Positions 5,919-8,442 of a stretch of DNA of 8,442 nt are shown in pieces; positions within the stretch are counted from its first letter, which is position 1; each line of letters begins with the position of its first letter. The stretch comes from Cohaesibacteraceae bacterium (GTDB lineage: Bacteria > Pseudomonadota > Alphaproteobacteria > Rhizobiales > Cohaesibacteraceae). The translations under genes were made by a program, and so were the position numbers. The notes below the pieces were generated by a model. The model made no database searches and had not been told where the DNA came from. It saw only the letters and a list, made by a program, of their open reading frames with translations. The stretch lies in contig JAESRR010000157.1 of assembly GCA_016764535.1 (NCBI GenBank), positions 404-8,845 on the forward strand, in the 5' to 3' direction.

Positions 5919-7309
5919 TTAGGCAGGCACGGCGCAATAAATCCCAAAGCGATTGCCATTGGATTTGGCGCGCCGATTCAGCACTATCAGGGTCAAAATC
6001 AACACCATGATTTCGGCAAGAGGACCCGCGAGCCAAACCCCCAGCTCTCCCATCACAAAAGGCAGCGCTGCGAGAACAGGAAGACCGAAGAAAAATGGCC
6101 GGGCGAGACCCAGAATGACGGATCGTTGTGCGTCTCCAATCGTCTGGAAGTATTTGGCGATCATCATCAATGGACCAAACAAAAACAGGGACGCGGTTGC
6201 GAGGGGTAATATTCGGGCGAGCTCGCTGGCTATAGCCGCATCCTCGATAAAGACAAATCCGATTGCATCCTTTGTCATGTAAAACAGGATCTGTGCGACG
6301 ACGCTGTAAATGAAGGATACAACCAGAGCAATGCGTAATGTCCCGTTTGTACGCTCCCATTGTTTTGCACCGAAGTTATTTCCGGCAATGGTTTGCATCG
6401 CCATCGATAAACCAAGCATGGGTAAATAAACAAATGTCATTAGGCGGGTGATCAATCCATAGGCACCAACAGTTGCGTCATAATCACCCTCGGACCAGAT
6501 TTGAAGACTATAAATGATCAGCGCCGAAGTCAGCGCAAAGCCGAGAAAACCAAGACTGGTGGGAGCGCCCAGCGTGAGAAACTCACCCCAGTGCTTTCCA
6601 ACAGATTTAAAACCGGCAAACCGGGGTTTGATTTTGGTATGCGTCATAACGCTGTAGATCAGAATTGTAACGAGTGAGAACACCTGCGCGGCGACAGTTC
6701 CCAATGCTGATCCAGCGACACCAAGTTCCAATTCGACAATCAATATGTAATTGAAAAGAACATTGAGCAAAGTTGATGTCACCGACATGATTGCCATCTT
6801 TGCATTCTGCCCTGGCATCGCAAGGTATCAAGGGCGATCCCGAGTGCGAACATCATCGGAGAGCAAAGAATTAATATGCTGATATAGGTGTAGCCCATAC
6901 CCCCCAGTGCCTGATCTCCTTTGGCAAGCATCACGGCAAGAGCATTTCCACCAAACAAAAAGGTTCCAATCAGAACAAGGCAAACCACGATCGACAAGAG
7001 GAGCGACTGGGACAATGCTGTTCCGGCTTGCCCGTATTTTTCGGCTCCGAACAGACGTGCAACTACACTGGAGTATCCGTTGGATACCAGGGTCGAAAGC
7101 GCGATCATCATCATGTAGAGCGGAAACATCAGTGTGACCGCAGTCAGGGCATCTGCACCAACAAAGGCACCGAGAAACCAGGCATCGACCAGTGTGAACA
7201 TGCCGTTGACCAAAAATACAAAAATGATCGGAATAGCGGTTTTTGCAAAGACCCCTGGCAATCCGCCCTGGAGAAACATATTGTCCGGCTTGCGGGCAGT
7301 ATCCGTCAT
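5919..7309 (-). pseudogene. MATE-family multidrug/sodium efflux pump, split by a frameshift
   Basis: The gene would encode a 12-helix MATE transporter that exports cationic drugs or metabolites using a sodium or proton gradient. The N-terminal half reads from ATG 7309 (MTDTARKPDN, with AGGGAGG 5 bases upstream) through the first MATE repeat (VNGMFTLVDAWFLGAFVGADAL) to DTLRCQG (161-167), then enters the wrong frame and stops at 6779. The other frame picks up at NAKMAIMSVTSTLLNVLFNYIL and runs through the second repeat to the TAA at 5919. Joining the halves near 6804-6808 gives about 463 residues, normal for MATE proteins, so nothing else is missing. One lost base (restoring GRNAK) or two extra bases (restoring GNAK) explain the break. 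An internal ATG at 6818 lies in this overlap and does not look like a genuine start. Either a recent pseudogene or a sequencing error is possible. It is divergent from a TetR gene that probably regulates it. Confidence 0.85.
6804..6808 (-). other. Frameshift site in the MATE gene
   Basis: In the minus strand the five bases AGAAT stand between GGC (last in-frame Gly of the N-terminal half) and GCA AAG ATG GCA (Ala-Lys-Met-Ala of the C-terminal half). Six or three bases are needed to keep frame. There is no long homopolymer or slippery heptamer with a following stem-loop that I can see, so programmed frameshifting is not suggested. The site falls in the cytoplasmic loop joining early helices of the MATE N-lobe, where relatives carry a QG/EG-x-AK-type motif. 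Confidence 0.75.
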
Positions 7310-7359
7310 GAAAGCCTCCCTTTTGGGGGATCGTGTGGTAAAAACCGATGCGTGGGAAA

Positions 7360-7376
7360 TTGATACGCGTTGATAC
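7360..7376. repeat. Direct repeat TTGATAC with 10-bp offset in the MATE-TetR divergent region
   Basis: TTGATAC occurs at 7360-7366 and again at 7370-7376, offset by 10 bp, about one helical turn. It lies between the MATE Shine-Dalgarno and the TetR-side palindromes. It could be a binding site for a second regulator or merely part of promoter sequence; I see no decisive evidence for either. Confidence 0.3.
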
Positions 7377-7406
7377 TTTCAATGTAATCGAAAGCGTGTA
7401 TATTAA

Positions 7407-7432
7407 TTGACACTGTCAATTGACATTGTCAA
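7407..7432. promoter_or_regulatory. Two abutting 13-bp palindromes, probable TetR operator
   Basis: TTGACACTGTCAA (7407-7419) is followed immediately by TTGACATTGTCAA (7420-7432). Each is a perfect palindrome of TTGACA and TGTCAA around one central base, and they differ only at that centre. The junction TGTCAATTGACA is also a 12-bp palindrome. The pair lies 9 bases before the regulator start. A -10-like TATATT at 7399-7404 would put the tetR start point inside the first palindrome, as expected for autorepression. TTGACA is also the consensus -35 hexamer on both strands, so occupancy could block a divergent MATE promoter. I could not fix that promoter's -10. Confidence 0.75.
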
Positions 7433-7440
7433 GTATAGAA

Positions 7441-8094
7441 ATGGACTACATGGCGAAAGAACTTACCCAGGATCAAATTGTTGAGAAACGGGCCTCGTTG
7501 ATTGCACATGCGATTACCATTCTTGATTCTGAAGGGCCGGATGCCCTGACCCTGCGTCGGTTGGCTGTGGAAGCCGGGGTAAGCCGTTCAACACCTTATC
7601 TCTATTTCAAGGATAAGGCAGCCTTGAAAGATGCGATGCAGGTCGAGGGTTTTATAATGCTGACGTCGGCTTATAAAAAGGCACTTGAAGGCCTGACGCA
7701 CAATCGTATGCGCATGAAGAGTCTGGGGGATACCTATGTTGCTTTCGCACTGGCACATCCTGAACTCTATGAACTTATTTTTCTGACGAAATCCCGACGC
7801 GCCCCGATGTCTGACAAGCTGGCAAAAGTCGTCGATGCCTATTGCGTGTTGACTGAGGAACCAATGCAGGCGGCCTGGGATGCCGGTGAATTATCCATGG
7901 AACCAGAGCGGTTGAACAAGGTGTTGTGGGTGTCATTACATGGGTTGCTATCGCTAAATCGGGCAGGGGTCATTGGTGGCCAGTCCGATTTTGAAGCATT
8001 GCGCGCAGATTTGGGCAAAATCCTGTGTTTTGGTTTTTTGCCGGATGAAGGACGGCAGGAACTCAAAACCATTTATGCTCCTGATCTCGATTAG
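7441..8094 (+). CDS. TetR/AcrR-family transcriptional regulator, divergent from the MATE pump
   Basis: The protein is 217 residues, typical for TetR. The N-terminal DNA-binding domain includes ALTLRRLAVEAGVSRSTPYLYFKDKAAL (35-62), with the characteristic turn AGVSRSTPYLYF. The C-terminal domain (about 90-205) contains AFALAHPELYELIF and VLWVSLHGLLSLNRAG, resembling the WHG-type ligand-binding domain of TetR proteins; the ligand is unknown. Possible starts are TTG 7420, ATG 7441 and ATG 7450. I reject 7420 because it lies inside the operator. ATG 7450 (MAKELTQ) has a GGA 4 bases upstream and is nearly as likely as 7441. Its job is probably repression of itself and the adjacent MATE gene, as in many divergent tetR-pump pairs; that is inferred from the arrangement and the shared operator. 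Confidence 0.92.
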   Translation: MDYMAKELTQDQIVEKRASLIAHAITILDSEGPDALTLRRLAVEAGVSRSTPYLYFKDKAALKDAMQVEGFIMLTSAYKKALEGLTHNRMRMKSLGDTYVAFALAHPELYELIFLTKSRRAPMSDKLAKVVDAYCVLTEEPMQAAWDAGELSMEPERLNKVLWVSLHGLLSLNRAGVIGGQSDFEALRADLGKILCFGFLPDEGRQELKTIYAPDLD

Positions 8095-8154
8095 ACTTCA
8101 TTGTGCTAATGGGGTCAAAATTTTCAATATCAAGAGTCCGAGCCATGCAGATTG

Positions 8155-8181
8155 ATCACATCAGCGTTGCTGACTTGTGAT
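8155..8181 (+). terminator. Stem-loop downstream of the TetR gene (possible terminator)
   Basis: ATCACATCAGC (8155-8165) can pair with GCTGA (8169-8173) and TGTGAT (8176-8181), leaving a 3-base loop and a 2-base CT bulge: 11 bp in all. It sits 60 bases after the tetR stop and about 100 bases before the next gene. The plus-strand sequence after the stem is TTGAAAG, a poor T-tract, so termination efficiency is doubtful. The rest of the 184-base gap shows no gene and no confident promoter for the following gene. Confidence 0.35.
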
Positions 8182-8278
8182 TTGAAAGTTGGCCGGAGCA
8201 TTCCTATCTCCAGATCATCGGCGGGACAAACTGTTTCTAATAGTCCTCGCAACTGATACTCTTACAGGAGACTACAAA

Positions 8279-8442
8279 ATGAACAAATTCGCTCTGGCTA
8301 CTGCCGCTCTGGTTCTTTCCGCTTCTGCTGCTTCTGCAGGCACCATTCTTCTTCAGGAAGACCTGATCAACGACAAAACAGTTTATGTCTATATTGAAGA
8401 CAATGGCACAAACTTTACCCCCGTTGTTGAAGGTCGCCGCGC
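8279..8442 (+). CDS. Small exported protein of unknown function (N-terminal part only)
   Basis: The reading frame begins at the ATG at 8279, 8 bases after AGGAG (8266-8270), and is still open at the window end after 54 codons. Residues 1-20, MNKFALATAALVLSASAASA, are a clear Sec signal peptide with an A-S-A cleavage site before GTILLQ. The mature start continues as EDLINDKTVYVYIEDNGTNFTPVVEGRRA. It uses a narrow codon set in the signal region (GCT, CTG, TCT/TCC), suggestive of good expression. I do not recognise the family from this fragment. It may be a small periplasmic protein of the kind frequent in Alphaproteobacteria, but that is a guess. Confidence 0.75.
   Translation, partial: MNKFALATAALVLSASAASAGTILLQEDLINDKTVYVYIEDNGTNFTPVVEGRR

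Noticed and set aside
5816..5959. N-terminal extension of the EamA permease up to 5959
   Set aside because: The extension would overlap the end of the MATE gene and run through the terminator hairpin; ATG 5815 with GGAAAA upstream gives the normal 302-residue length.
6779..6840. Programmed ribosomal frameshifting in the MATE gene
   Set aside because: No slippery heptamer or downstream pseudoknot is visible, and MATE pumps are not known to use recoding; mutation or sequence error is simpler.
6828..7382. 184-residue Cys/Arg-rich open frame on the minus strand
   Set aside because: It is a shadow frame of the MATE N-terminal half with no plausible domain, and would begin inside the regulator-pump control region.
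7420..7440. TTG start for the TetR gene at 7420
   Set aside because: It lies at the first base of the second operator palindrome and probably only about 10 bases after the likely transcription start.

Overview
The window looks like ordinary chromosomal DNA of a Gram-negative bacterium, most likely an alphaproteobacterium. The evidence is a Bug-type tripartite tricarboxylate transporter, Sec signal peptides on three predicted periplasmic or exported proteins, an EamA permease, a TetR-MATE pair and a nitrilase-family amidase of the kind common in marine and soil Alphaproteobacteria. This assignment is inference from gene content; no rRNA, tRNA or taxon-specific marker is present. I see no insertion sequence, CRISPR array, phage gene or tRNA gene.

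Layout. (1) 1-1620, minus strand: a tctC-tctB-tctA operon for a tripartite tricarboxylate transporter, with tctA cut by the window edge. A long stem-loop lies between tctC and tctB and pairs fully only in the transcript strand. (2) 1621-1919: a divergent control region packed with inverted repeats. Two GTAT/ATAC palindromes lie on the tctC side, and two near-identical 20-bp repeats lie on the other side. (3) 1920-2581, plus strand: a two-gene module, a four-helix membrane protein overlapping by ATGA with a 74-residue XRE-type regulator. (4) 2790-3878, minus strand: an exported protein that I cannot assign to a family. (5) 4010-4879, plus strand: a nitrilase-superfamily amidase with an intact catalytic triad, convergent with (6) 4907-5815, minus strand, an EamA/DMT-family permease. 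(7) 5919-7309, minus strand: a MATE efflux pump split by a single frameshift near 6804-6808. It is divergent from (8) 7441-8094, plus strand, a TetR-family regulator. Between them sit two directly abutting 13-bp palindromes, the evident TetR operator. (9) 8279-8442, plus strand: the beginning of a small exported protein.

How the genes work together. The tct operon takes up an organic acid captured by the periplasmic TctC; its regulator is not in the window. The membrane protein and XRE regulator look like a self-contained, self-regulating pair reading from the 20-bp repeats. TetR probably represses both itself and the divergent MATE pump, but the pump reading frame is broken, so the regulator may now control a dead or sequencing-damaged gene. 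The amidase, the EamA permease and the unassigned exported protein appear to be independent units.

The least-explained items are the XRE/membrane-protein module with its paired operators, the unassigned exported protein, and the broken MATE gene that keeps an intact-looking operator. None of these is proof of a new system.
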